A stretch of DNA of 64,000 bases, from the NCBI GenBank assembly GCA_937935075.1, contig CALGYB010000124.1, positions 26,918 to 90,917 of the forward strand, given 5' to 3'. Shown here piece by piece: positions 1 to 7,488 of the stretch (position 1 is the stretch's first letter; each line of letters opens with the position of its first letter). This DNA comes from an uncultured Roseiflexus sp. GTDB taxonomy: Bacteria > Chloroflexota > Chloroflexia > Chloroflexales > Roseiflexaceae. The notes beneath the pieces were generated by a model. It was not told where the DNA came from. It did no database searches and worked only from the letters and a program-made list of their open reading frames with translations. A program made the translations under genes and the position numbers.

Positions 1-297
1 CACAACGCCGGTTTCTGGTCCGATAAGCGGGCGCATCTGCATGATCGCGTCGTCGAGTTGCCAGGTTTTGGTGGCAACCAGGACCATATCGACCGGTCCT
101 ACACTCGAGGGATCGTCGGTTGCCTGCACGGCTGCGATCCAGGCATCGCCGACGATGCTTTCGATCTGAAGTCCGCGTTCGCGCAATGCGGCCAGGTTGT
201 CGCCGCGCGCAATGAAGGTCACGTCGGCGCCCGCCTGTGCCAGCCGCCCGCCGAAATATCCGCCTACTCCGCCAACGCCAACGATTGCGATACGCAT
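1..297 (-). CDS. panE: 2-dehydropantoate 2-reductase, N-terminal part (cut by window edge)
   Basis: Only the first 99 codons are present; the gene runs off the left edge. The protein opens with the Rossmann-fold segment MRIAIVGVGGVGGYFGG, whose glycine-rich loop binds NADPH, and a second family segment VLVATKTWQLDDAI lies near residue 75. Family members reduce ketopantoate to pantoate in coenzyme A synthesis in the cytoplasm. The ATG chosen is the only start directly before the Rossmann strand. Members of the ApbA/PanE family that act on other ketoacids cannot be excluded because the catalytic lysine region lies outside the window. Confidence 0.85.
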   Translation of the reverse strand, partial: MRIAIVGVGGVGGYFGGRLAQAGADVTFIARGDNLAALRERGLQIESIVGDAWIAAVQATDDPSSVGPVDMVLVATKTWQLDDAIMQMRPLIGPETGVV

Positions 298-975
298 GGT
301 ATGCTCCTGGAGAACTGAGAACCGAGAACTGATGCCAATACACGGTCATTTGGACAATAACAGTTGTTGAGACATCATCCGGTATCGTCCGGTCAAGCCC
401 GCGCTGGCGGGCCCGGCGCCCGTAGCCGGCGGCTTCAGCCGCCGGGCGAGAGCCGAACGTCCGCGCCAGGGCAGGCGTGATGTGTACAGGTGCAGGAATG
501 CGTCAAGCCCGCGCTGGCGGGCCTGGCGCCCGCCCTACGCTGGCGCGGCGCATGCGTGCTGAAGCCCACCCTACGCTGGCGCAGCGCGTGCCTGCTGAAG
601 CCCGCGCTGGCGCGGCGTATGCGTGCCGAAGCCCGTCCTACGCTGGCGCGGCGTATGCGTGCCGAAGCCCGCCCTACGCTGGCGCGGCGCATGCCCGGTG
701 AAGCCCGCGCTGGCGGGCCTGGCGCCCGTAGCCGGCGGCTTCAGCCGCCGAGCGGACTGCCAACGCGGTAGATCGTTACGCCTTGCGCACCAGGCGCCCG
801 AACATCTTGTCTGCCCGATCGTCGCCTGGATGAGAACTGAGAACCGACTTCGCACCTTCCGATTTTTGCGCCTGCCCCCTTCGCGCCCGCCATGTTCAAC
901 GTACAACGTTCCTATCCTTCAACCCGTAACCTCTCACCGTTCGCCTCTCGCCTCTCGCCTCTCGCCTCTCGCCTC
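298..975. repeat. Non-coding repeat field: GC-rich 36-bp tandem repeats, hairpins and a CCTCTCG microsatellite
   Basis: No credible gene. At about 530-705 a unit of roughly 36 bp, built around CCTACGCTGGCGCGGCG and TGCGTGCTGAAGCC, recurs about five times with small changes and one short deletion. Near-identical blocks at about 397-445 and 703-752 both end in the perfect hairpin CGGCGGC-TTCA-GCCGCCG. From about 930 to 1064 a microsatellite of CCTCTCG/CACCGTTCG units enters the downstream minus-strand gene. Overlapping ORFs in several frames here are by-products of the repeats. Confidence 0.8.
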
Positions 976-1803
976 TCACCGTTCGCCTCTCGCCTCTCGC
1001 CTCTCACCGTTCGCCTCTCGCCTCTCACCCTTCGCCTCTCGCCTCTCACCCTCTCGAATCGCCTGCTCCAATAGCGCTTGCATGCGGGCATAGTGTGATC
1101 CCTGCCAGTAGATCTTGCCACACGCCGTACAGCGACGGAAGGTGTCGAAGTACTGGCGGGTCTTTGGTTCGAGCAGGTGTTCGATCTCTGCTTTGCTGAC
1201 CGGCGTGGTCAGACTGTTGCAGCGCATGCAGCGCTGGAAGACCGTCGGCGCCGGCGCGAGGTTGAACCGCTGCATAACCTCGACAATCTGGCGTGACGGG
1301 ATGATTTCGCGCACGAATGCGCCATATACCACCATGCTGCGTTTGAGCAGTCCCAGGTCGCGGGTCAGCAGAATGCGCTGTTCGTCGTGCGCCAGCCGCG
1401 CCAGGTCGGCGTCGTCTGCGTGGTTCTGGTAGAGACAGTCGTAGCCGAGCATGCGCAGGTAAGCGGTCAGTCGTCCCAGGTGGGTGTCGAGCACGAAGCG
1501 CTTGTCGTCGAGCGGCGGGCGCAGGGCGATGTGCGCTTCCGGCGCCGACGCAATCGGGAAGGCTTCGATAGCGTACCCTGGTTGCACCAGCTCATCGAAA
1601 TCGACCGGGTGACCATCGACGAACAACGCGCCGATCTCGGGATGCGGCACACCGCATGTTTCGATCAGGTTCTTGACCGTTTCACGCCCTCGGCATGGGC
1701 GGACAAACCACGTGTTGCGCCAATTGAGCGGCAGAAAGTCGTTCAGGTCGCCGTGCACCCGGATCAGCGCCTGACCGGCTTGTGGTGCTGGGTAAGGCTT
1801 CAT
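976..1803 (-). CDS. Mut7-C domain protein with N-terminal ubiquitin-like domain (putative RNase)
   Basis: 275 residues. Residues about 1-90 look like a MoaD/ubiquitin-like beta-grasp domain. Residues about 95-250 match the Mut7-C (PIN-fold related) domain: an acidic FVLDTHLGRLTAYLRMLGYD segment, LLTRDLGLL, and a zinc ribbon made of CMRC and CTAC. Predicted role is RNA cleavage or binding; no substrate can be named. The last roughly 24 residues are a GERREA(K/N/R) repeat encoded by the CCTCTCG microsatellite, so the natural C-terminus has probably been extended by repeat expansion. The start ATG overlaps the stop of the Lgt-like gene (ATGA), indicating translational coupling. Confidence 0.8.
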   Translation of the reverse strand: MKPYPAPQAGQALIRVHGDLNDFLPLNWRNTWFVRPCRGRETVKNLIETCGVPHPEIGALFVDGHPVDFDELVQPGYAIEAFPIASAPEAHIALRPPLDDKRFVLDTHLGRLTAYLRMLGYDCLYQNHADDADLARLAHDEQRILLTRDLGLLKRSMVVYGAFVREIIPSRQIVEVMQRFNLAPAPTVFQRCMRCNSLTTPVSKAEIEHLLEPKTRQYFDTFRRCTACGKIYWQGSHYARMQALLEQAIREGERREAKGERREANGERREARGER

Positions 1804-2540
1804 TGCGCGCGTACCGTGTGTGTTCGTTTCCGCCAGAGTGCGATCAAGATCATAACCAGACCGACAACCTGCGCCACGCGCACGCCGCCGCCAGCGACCA
1901 GCGAGTCGATGCGCAACGCTTCCAGCAGGAGCAGTGCGCTGCCCTGCAACACCAGGTACACGGTTGCAAGCGTGCCCGGTTGCGCGGAGAGACGGGCGAT
2001 CCATGCCAGCGCTCCCCATGTCGCCAGGGCTGCCAGAAGATAGTAGAGCGCGACAGGATGCCGGAGCGCGCCGAAGAGCGGCACTGCCCACGGCAGGGCG
2101 GCCGGCGCGCCGAGGGCTTCGCCGCTGAGCAGCAGACCGAGCGATGCGATGGCCTGTGCCGGGGGCAGCGCCAGGGCTGCGGCGTCTGCCAGTGGCGTTG
2201 CAGTATCGTCCATGCGTCGCAGCCGCAGGTACGCATACCCGGCGAGGGCGCCGCCGATCAGCGCGCCGGGCCACGCCAGGTCTCCCAGGCGGATCGCCAG
2301 AAACAGCCCCGGCGACCGACCGTACATATCCCAGTTGAATAGACCATACCACAATCGTGCGCCGACGGCTGCGCCTGCCAGCGCGAAGGGCGCACAACGA
2401 CTGGCGCGATGCTCGAGCGCTTCGCCGCCGCGCCGACGCGCGACACGCTCGAATTGCGCATGCCCGACGAAGATGGCAATCACCAGCAGCAGCGCGCCAC
2501 TGCCAAGGTTGAGCGGTCCCAGTTCAATAATTGGAAGCAT
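1800..2540 (-). CDS. Lgt-like (prolipoprotein diacylglyceryl transferase family) membrane protein, divergent
   Basis: 246 residues with about seven hydrophobic segments. Lgt-family landmarks are the glycine-rich GALIGGALAG segment near residue 90 and RHPVALYYLLAAL near residue 165. In classical Lgt the residue before the GG loop is an essential histidine (HGGLIG type); here the stretch reads LAWPGALIGG, so that histidine is missing. The gene follows the TlpA-like gene by 2 bp and is coupled to the Mut7-C gene downstream. This suggests a paralogue tied to thiol or envelope chemistry rather than the housekeeping lipoprotein enzyme. Family assignment is fairly firm, function is not. Confidence 0.7.
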   Translation of the reverse strand: MLPIIELGPLNLGSGALLLVIAIFVGHAQFERVARRRGGEALEHRASRCAPFALAGAAVGARLWYGLFNWDMYGRSPGLFLAIRLGDLAWPGALIGGALAGYAYLRLRRMDDTATPLADAAALALPPAQAIASLGLLLSGEALGAPAALPWAVPLFGALRHPVALYYLLAALATWGALAWIARLSAQPGTLATVYLVLQGSALLLLEALRIDSLVAGGGVRVAQVVGLVMILIALWRKRTHTVRAQ

Positions 2541-2542
2541 AT

Positions 2543-3154
2543 TTACGGATTTTCAGCAACCAGTTGCTCGACCGTGCCCTCAATCATACCACGCGACATC
2601 GGTCCGCGGTAAACGGCGCGAATGATCCCCCGGCGATCGACGAAGAAACTGGAGGGGAGCGCCCGCGCCTGATAGGCGACGCTGACGCGAGCATCACTGT
2701 CGAGCAATGCTGGAAACGTCAGGCGCTGGTCGTGCATGTACTGCACAACGGTTGCGCTATCTTCCTGTTGATTGACCGCCAGCACAGTGAAGCCTTGATC
2801 GCGGAAACGTTCGTAGGCTTGCTGTATCGCAGGCATTTCAGCGCGACATGGGGGGCGCCACGTCGCCCAGAGATTGATCAGGACGACCTGACCGCGCAGG
2901 TCGCTGAGCGCAATCTGCGATCCGTCGACGGCGGTCAGTGCGAACTCAGGCGCCGGATGACCGACGAGCGGGGCGGGTTGTGCGGCTGTCGGTTCGGAGA
3001 CGAGAGGCATTGCGACAGCGCCGGAGGTCGCACGTGTCATCCAGATGAATGCACTGCCGAGCAGCAGCGTTGCGACCAACGCCAGATCCCAGATATTGCG
3101 AGAGAATGTCACAGAAATGCTCCATCTTCCGCATTGCTTGCGTATCGCAGGCAT
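2543..3154 (-). CDS. TlpA/redoxin-family membrane-anchored thioredoxin-like protein with RPPC active site
   Basis: 203 residues. An N-terminal membrane anchor covers residues about 21-40, followed by a linker and a periplasm-facing thioredoxin fold starting GHPAPEFALTAVDG. The normal WCPPC motif reads WRPPC (Arg100, Cys103), so the nucleophilic first cysteine is absent and the second remains; a single TGC to CGC change would explain it. Downstream features of the fold are intact, including the cis-proline segment ALPSSFFVD. The lost cysteine argues against ordinary disulfide reductase activity. First gene of the minus-strand set TlpA, Lgt-like, Mut7-C. A later GTG start near 3112 is possible. 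Confidence 0.8.
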   Translation of the reverse strand: MPAIRKQCGRWSISVTFSRNIWDLALVATLLLGSAFIWMTRATSGAVAMPLVSEPTAAQPAPLVGHPAPEFALTAVDGSQIALSDLRGQVVLINLWATWRPPCRAEMPAIQQAYERFRDQGFTVLAVNQQEDSATVVQYMHDQRLTFPALLDSDARVSVAYQARALPSSFFVDRRGIIRAVYRGPMSRGMIEGTVEQLVAENP

Positions 3155-3167
3155 CGCGTGCTACAAT
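3138..3167 (+). promoter_or_regulatory. Predicted promoter of the cmk run
   Basis: TTGCGT at 3138-3143 and TACAAT at 3162-3167 are separated by 18 bp and lie 35 bp before the cmk start. The -35 part overlaps the 5' end of the divergent TlpA-like gene. TACAAT/TATAAT boxes recur before several genes in this window, which supports the reading; no start-site data exist. Confidence 0.4.
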
Positions 3168-3202
3168 ACCACACAGTATAGCGTCATGATACGCCTTTTT
3201 AG

Positions 3203-3937
3203 ATGCCCGTTCCATCTGTTATCACGATCGATGGTCCTGCTGGCGCAGGGAAGAGTACGCTTGGCGAGTTGCTTGCCAGGCGATTGGGGTACCTCTTCTT
3301 TGATACAGGGGTTATGTATCGCGCGCTGGCGTGGGCGGTTCTGCGCAGCGCCATCGATCCGGAGGACGGCGAGGCAGTTGCAGCGCTGGCGCACAATCTC
3401 GATATTCAGGTGTTGCCCCCCGGCGACGCGACCGATGGGAGACCATACACCGTGCTGGTCGATGGCGTCGATGTCACCTGGGAATTGCGGCATCCCAATG
3501 TCGAGCGCATCGTATCGATCACGGCGCGTCACCCGGCTGCGCGTGACATTATGCGCGCACAGCAGCGCGCTATTGGTTGCCGCGGGCGGGTAGTAATGGT
3601 CGGGCGCGACATTGGGAGCGTCGTTATGCCGGATGCGCCGCTCAAAATCTACCTGGACGCATCGCTCGACGAGCGCGCCCGCCGCCGCACCCACGAGATT
3701 CAGCGTCGCGGCGGCAGCGCCGATCTCCAGCATGTCCTCAACGACATTATCCGTCGTGATAGCCTGGATCGCCACGTGAGCGCACCAGCCGCCGATGCCT
3801 GTGTCATTTTCAGTGATGGGTTGTCGCCCGAGCAGGTGGTCGCTCTCGTTATTGACCGCATTGATGATGGCGTAGGCGACTCGCAGGATACAAGCGCGTA
3901 TGAGCGAGCCAAAAATCCCGATTCCGCTCGAACTTGA
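3203..3937 (+). CDS. cmk: Cytidylate kinase
   Basis: 244 residues, typical for the family. It phosphorylates CMP and dCMP to the diphosphates with ATP in the cytoplasm. The P-loop GPAGAGKST is at residues 11-19, followed by the family segment LFFDTGVMYRALAW, the GRDIGSVVMPDAPLKIYLDA core and the ERARRR lid region. First gene of a five-gene plus-strand run; its 3' end overlaps the next gene by 38 bp. The start matches the normal N-terminus, with the P-loop strand beginning at residue 6. Confidence 0.95.
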   Translation: MPVPSVITIDGPAGAGKSTLGELLARRLGYLFFDTGVMYRALAWAVLRSAIDPEDGEAVAALAHNLDIQVLPPGDATDGRPYTVLVDGVDVTWELRHPNVERIVSITARHPAARDIMRAQQRAIGCRGRVVMVGRDIGSVVMPDAPLKIYLDASLDERARRRTHEIQRRGGSADLQHVLNDIIRRDSLDRHVSAPAADACVIFSDGLSPEQVVALVIDRIDDGVGDSQDTSAYERAKNPDSART

Positions 3938-5567
3938 GCCGGATGAGAAAGTTATCCTGGTCGGAAAGCGGCACTGGATCGAGTTGCTGCAATCCGGTTT
4001 CGTCTTCCTGGTCATCGGTGTCATTACTGCGGCGATCGCGCTGTTTCGCGCAGCCGGCGGCGCGTTGTTGATCATGCGCGAAGGGGTCGCCCGTCCGCTG
4101 ACCGATCCCGTCAATATTGCGCTCTTCACGCTGCTGCTCATTCTCGTGGCGCTCTGGGCGCGCGGCGAGTCGAAGAAGCAACGGCGCAAGGATACTCCGT
4201 GGCGCAACCCGGATGCCTTGTACCTGTTGGCGATCTTCGTGCTCGGGCTGGCGATCTGGTTTCGTTCTGTCGGCGGCGAATTGATCGTCATCGATCCGAC
4301 CTACTCGCGCGCCGGTGATGTGATCAATATTGTGCTGAGCGTGACAACGTTGCTGATGCTGGCTGCGGTGGCCTACCTCTACAATGACTGGCGCAATGAT
4401 GTGCTGATCGTTACCAACAGGCGCGTAATTTATGATGAAGAAACCATGTTCATTCGCCACGTGCGGCAGCAAATCCTCATCGATGACATTCAGCAGGTCA
4501 ATGTGCGCGCCGATACATATCAGGCGACGTTGTTCGGGTATGGCAAAATCATTATTCGTTCGTTCAGCCCGCGCACGCTCGAGTTCGACTTTGCCGCAAA
4601 GCCGCGGGATATTGAAAAAGCGATCATGGATCAGGTGCGCAACCTGCGCCGCCGCCAGGAGCCTGATCTGCTGCGCGCTCTGATCGAGGATCAGGTGTAC
4701 GGCAATAAGCAGCCGCAGATCTCATCGCCCTCGGTTCAGGTGCGCACGCAGCGCTTTCCCATTCCGGCGCTCTACCCGCCGAACCCTGAGATCTTTCCTG
4801 ATCGCATCGTCTGGCGCCCGTCCTGGGTGTATGTCCTGATCCAGTTGTTTCGCCCGTTAAGCGGGTTTGCGCTGACGATGTTCGTGCTTGCCGTGCTGGT
4901 GCAGTTCAATCTGATCGATGGCGTGGCAGTGACGTTGCTCGTTTTTGCGGCGCTCCTGTCGTTTGGCGCCTGGGGCTGGTGGATCCGTGAGGCGCTGATC
5001 CACGACAACTACATTCTGACCCGTACCGACATTATCGACATTGATCGTCGCCCGTTGGGACCAGAGAATTCGCGCCGCGCGCAACTCTCCGCCATTCAGA
5101 ACATTTCGTTCGATGTCAGTTTTGTCGAACGACTCCTGGGGCTTGGCACCGTTGTCATCGAGACCGGCGGCGCAGCCGGAGGAAAGTTCACCTTCGATCA
5201 CGTGCCGGATCCGCGTGGCGTTCAGGCGACAATCAATGATTACCTGACCGACTTTCGCAAACACGAGAAAGAGCGTCAGTTGCGGGACACGCTGACATTG
5301 CTGAAACAGTACGATCTCGTCCAGCGTGAGCATGGAGAGAAGATGGACCGCGCCAGTTTCGAGAAGGCGGTCGAAGAGTTGATTGGGCGCTCCCTCAGTA
5401 AGCAGTCGCCGGAGAATAACCGGTCAATGTCGCCCAATGGCGTCGCAGACGCCAGGACCGAAGTCGAGACTCATCTGCGGCGAATGGCGCGCCTGGCGCG
5501 TCGGCGTGCGGCGATCCGCGCGTTGCGTGAACGCATGCGTCGCCGTAACCACGAACAACCTTCGTAA
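3900..5567 (+). CDS. Membrane protein with two bacterial PH (bPH2-type) domains
   Basis: 555 residues. Four hydrophobic segments occupy residues about 30-155, followed by a first PH-like domain marked by VLIVTNRRVIYDEE and a beta-rich DDIQQVNVRADTY segment (about 165-230). A second pair of membrane segments near residues 315-360 precedes a second such domain beginning NYILTRTDIIDIDRRP. The arginine-rich tail is likely cytoplasmic. The architecture resembles YdbS/YdbT-like membrane proteins of unknown role. It overlaps cmk and is followed 21 bp later by a secreted or membrane protein gene, so the two may act together at the membrane. Confidence 0.75.
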   Translation: MSEPKIPIPLELEPDEKVILVGKRHWIELLQSGFVFLVIGVITAAIALFRAAGGALLIMREGVARPLTDPVNIALFTLLLILVALWARGESKKQRRKDTPWRNPDALYLLAIFVLGLAIWFRSVGGELIVIDPTYSRAGDVINIVLSVTTLLMLAAVAYLYNDWRNDVLIVTNRRVIYDEETMFIRHVRQQILIDDIQQVNVRADTYQATLFGYGKIIIRSFSPRTLEFDFAAKPRDIEKAIMDQVRNLRRRQEPDLLRALIEDQVYGNKQPQISSPSVQVRTQRFPIPALYPPNPEIFPDRIVWRPSWVYVLIQLFRPLSGFALTMFVLAVLVQFNLIDGVAVTLLVFAALLSFGAWGWWIREALIHDNYILTRTDIIDIDRRPLGPENSRRAQLSAIQNISFDVSFVERLLGLGTVVIETGGAAGGKFTFDHVPDPRGVQATINDYLTDFRKHEKERQLRDTLTLLKQYDLVQREHGEKMDRASFEKAVEELIGRSLSKQSPENNRSMSPNGVADARTEVETHLRRMARLARRRAAIRALRERMRRRNHEQPS

Positions 5568-5588
5568 TCGCTTCGAGAAGGATACACA

Positions 5589-7481
5589 ATGGCGCGTCTG
5601 CCCGCTGTCTTGGTCGCTCTGATCTGCATCGCGCTGGCAGGACCGGTCGCTGCGCAGGAACAGGGCTTTGGCGTGACGCTGACGCTGCGCCCGGGATATG
5701 ATGGGGCGTATCGTCTGGGTGAATGGTTCCCCGTAGTGGTCGAGATTGCCAACGATGGGCGCGATCTGATCGGTGTGCTCGAGTGGAGTTTTCCCGGTGC
5801 GCCAGGTCAACCGGTGTTCCGGCGCGCGATCGATCTGCCACGCGGATCGCGAAAGCGCATCTCGCTCGATGTGTTCAATCAAGGGTTTGCGCGCAACGGC
5901 ACGGTCCGTCTGATCGAGAATGGCAATGTCGTGCTCGAGCAGAGCATCGGCATCGAGGCGATCGAAATAGATCGTTTCCTGGTGGTCGTGGTAGGGTCCG
6001 ATCCGACTGTGCTGACCAGTCTGAGCGCTATGTCGATCGGTGGCGCCAGCGGGACTGTGGTGCGCCACATATCGCCGGACGATCTTCCTTCGCATGCGCT
6101 TGTTCTGCGCGGCGTCAATGCGCTGTTCCTTCACGATGTGGACACTGCCGCTCTTTCACCGGAACAGCGCGCTGCGCTCCGCGATTGGGTCGCCTTTGGC
6201 GGGCAACTCGTCGTTGGCGGCGGGATCAATGGCGAGCGTTCGGCAGCCGGTCTGACTGACATACTGCCGGTCGAAACGACGCGCACCATCGAGCAGGGCG
6301 CTCTGTCACCGCTCGAGCAGTTTGTCGGTTCACCCCCAACGCCGCCAACCGGTCCGGTGCTGGTGGTGCGCCCGCGTCCTGGCGCGGAGGCATTGCCTCC
6401 CGATACGCCGCTGATCTACCGCAGCCGTATCGGTAATGGCATCGTGGCGTTCAGCGCCTTCGATCTGGCGCTGCTGCGCGGTTGGGCGGATGAACCGAAT
6501 CTCTGGTCGCGGGTCATCCAACCCGTGCCGCTGTTCATTCCGGGGTTCGATGCGCGGGTGAACCGGATCAGCCTGATGCAGGATGCGCTCCAGCTTCCGG
6601 CGATCCGGCTGCCGTCGGCAACAGCGCTGGCAGCGTTCCTGATCGTGTATATTCTGGTGGTGGGACCGGTGAACTATCTGGCGCTGCGTCGGTTGCGCCG
6701 ACTCGAATGGGCCTGGGTAAGTATTCCGCTGACTGTGGTTGTGTTTACGGTCGGCGTCTTTCTGGTCGGTTTCGGATTGCGCGGCGGGCAGGAGCGACTG
6801 CTTCAGTTGTCCATCGTGCAGGGCGTAGAGGGTGAGCCGCGTGGCATAGCAACGGCATACCTGGCGCTGTTCTCGCCGATCCGGGGCAGTTATACGTTGC
6901 GTTTCCCTGCCGATCATCTGGTGAGCGAAACGCGCGGCTTCGATGACTTCACCTCCCGTTCCATCGTGGCAATGAGCGATGATACGGGCGTTACCGTCCC
7001 CGATCTGTTGATCGATGTCGCCTCGGTGCGCACCTTGATTGTTGAAGCGCCGACGACTGCGCCTGTGCGGATCCAGAGCGTCATTCAATTCGACGGTGAT
7101 ACCCCCGCAGGCGATGTGCGCAATGTTGGTTCAGTGGCGCTCGAACAGGCGATTGTCGTTCATCAGGGAAAATTCCAGGAACTTGGCAATCTCGCGCCTG
7201 GCGTCAGCGCCGCCTTCGATTTTAACCGCCCGCGGGGCAGTTTTCCGTTTGGCGTGCCCGTCAGTGATGATCGCATGTTCATTCGGCGCCAGGTATTGTT
7301 TCGCCTGTTCAATTCCTCCTCTCGCATCGCGCCGGTATCGAACCAATTACCGCTCGACGATAGCGGCGTCTATGTGATTGGCTGGAGCGGATCATCCACT
7401 CTGCCGGTCGAGATGAATGGGCGGACGGCAACACAGGAGGGATTGACCCTCTTTGTCATCCGTCTGCGCACACCGTCGTGA
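5589..7481 (+). CDS. Large secreted/membrane-anchored protein of unknown function
   Basis: 630 residues. A cleavable signal peptide is likely at residues 1-22 (hydrophobic core then AAQE). Residues about 25-110 are a beta-sandwich-like region describing a PVVVEIANDGRD type fold. About 115-300 look like an alpha/beta glutamine-amidotransferase-like region with the segment WVAFGGQLVVGGG. Two transmembrane segments lie near residues 340-395 (ALAAFLIVYILVVGPVNYLAL and VVVFTVGVFLVGFGL), and a beta-rich domain follows. Many Chloroflexota and Actinobacteria carry such proteins beside PH-domain genes; I do not recognise a defined function. RBS AGAAGG precedes the ATG. Confidence 0.6.
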   Translation: MARLPAVLVALICIALAGPVAAQEQGFGVTLTLRPGYDGAYRLGEWFPVVVEIANDGRDLIGVLEWSFPGAPGQPVFRRAIDLPRGSRKRISLDVFNQGFARNGTVRLIENGNVVLEQSIGIEAIEIDRFLVVVVGSDPTVLTSLSAMSIGGASGTVVRHISPDDLPSHALVLRGVNALFLHDVDTAALSPEQRAALRDWVAFGGQLVVGGGINGERSAAGLTDILPVETTRTIEQGALSPLEQFVGSPPTPPTGPVLVVRPRPGAEALPPDTPLIYRSRIGNGIVAFSAFDLALLRGWADEPNLWSRVIQPVPLFIPGFDARVNRISLMQDALQLPAIRLPSATALAAFLIVYILVVGPVNYLALRRLRRLEWAWVSIPLTVVVFTVGVFLVGFGLRGGQERLLQLSIVQGVEGEPRGIATAYLALFSPIRGSYTLRFPADHLVSETRGFDDFTSRSIVAMSDDTGVTVPDLLIDVASVRTLIVEAPTTAPVRIQSVIQFDGDTPAGDVRNVGSVALEQAIVVHQGKFQELGNLAPGVSAAFDFNRPRGSFPFGVPVSDDRMFIRRQVLFRLFNSSSRIAPVSNQLPLDDSGVYVIGWSGSSTLPVEMNGRTATQEGLTLFVIRLRTPS

Positions 7482-7488
7482 TTGCTGC

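Noticed and set aside
530..752. CRISPR-like array
   Set aside because: The repeats are tandem with no unique spacers, and no cas genes are near.
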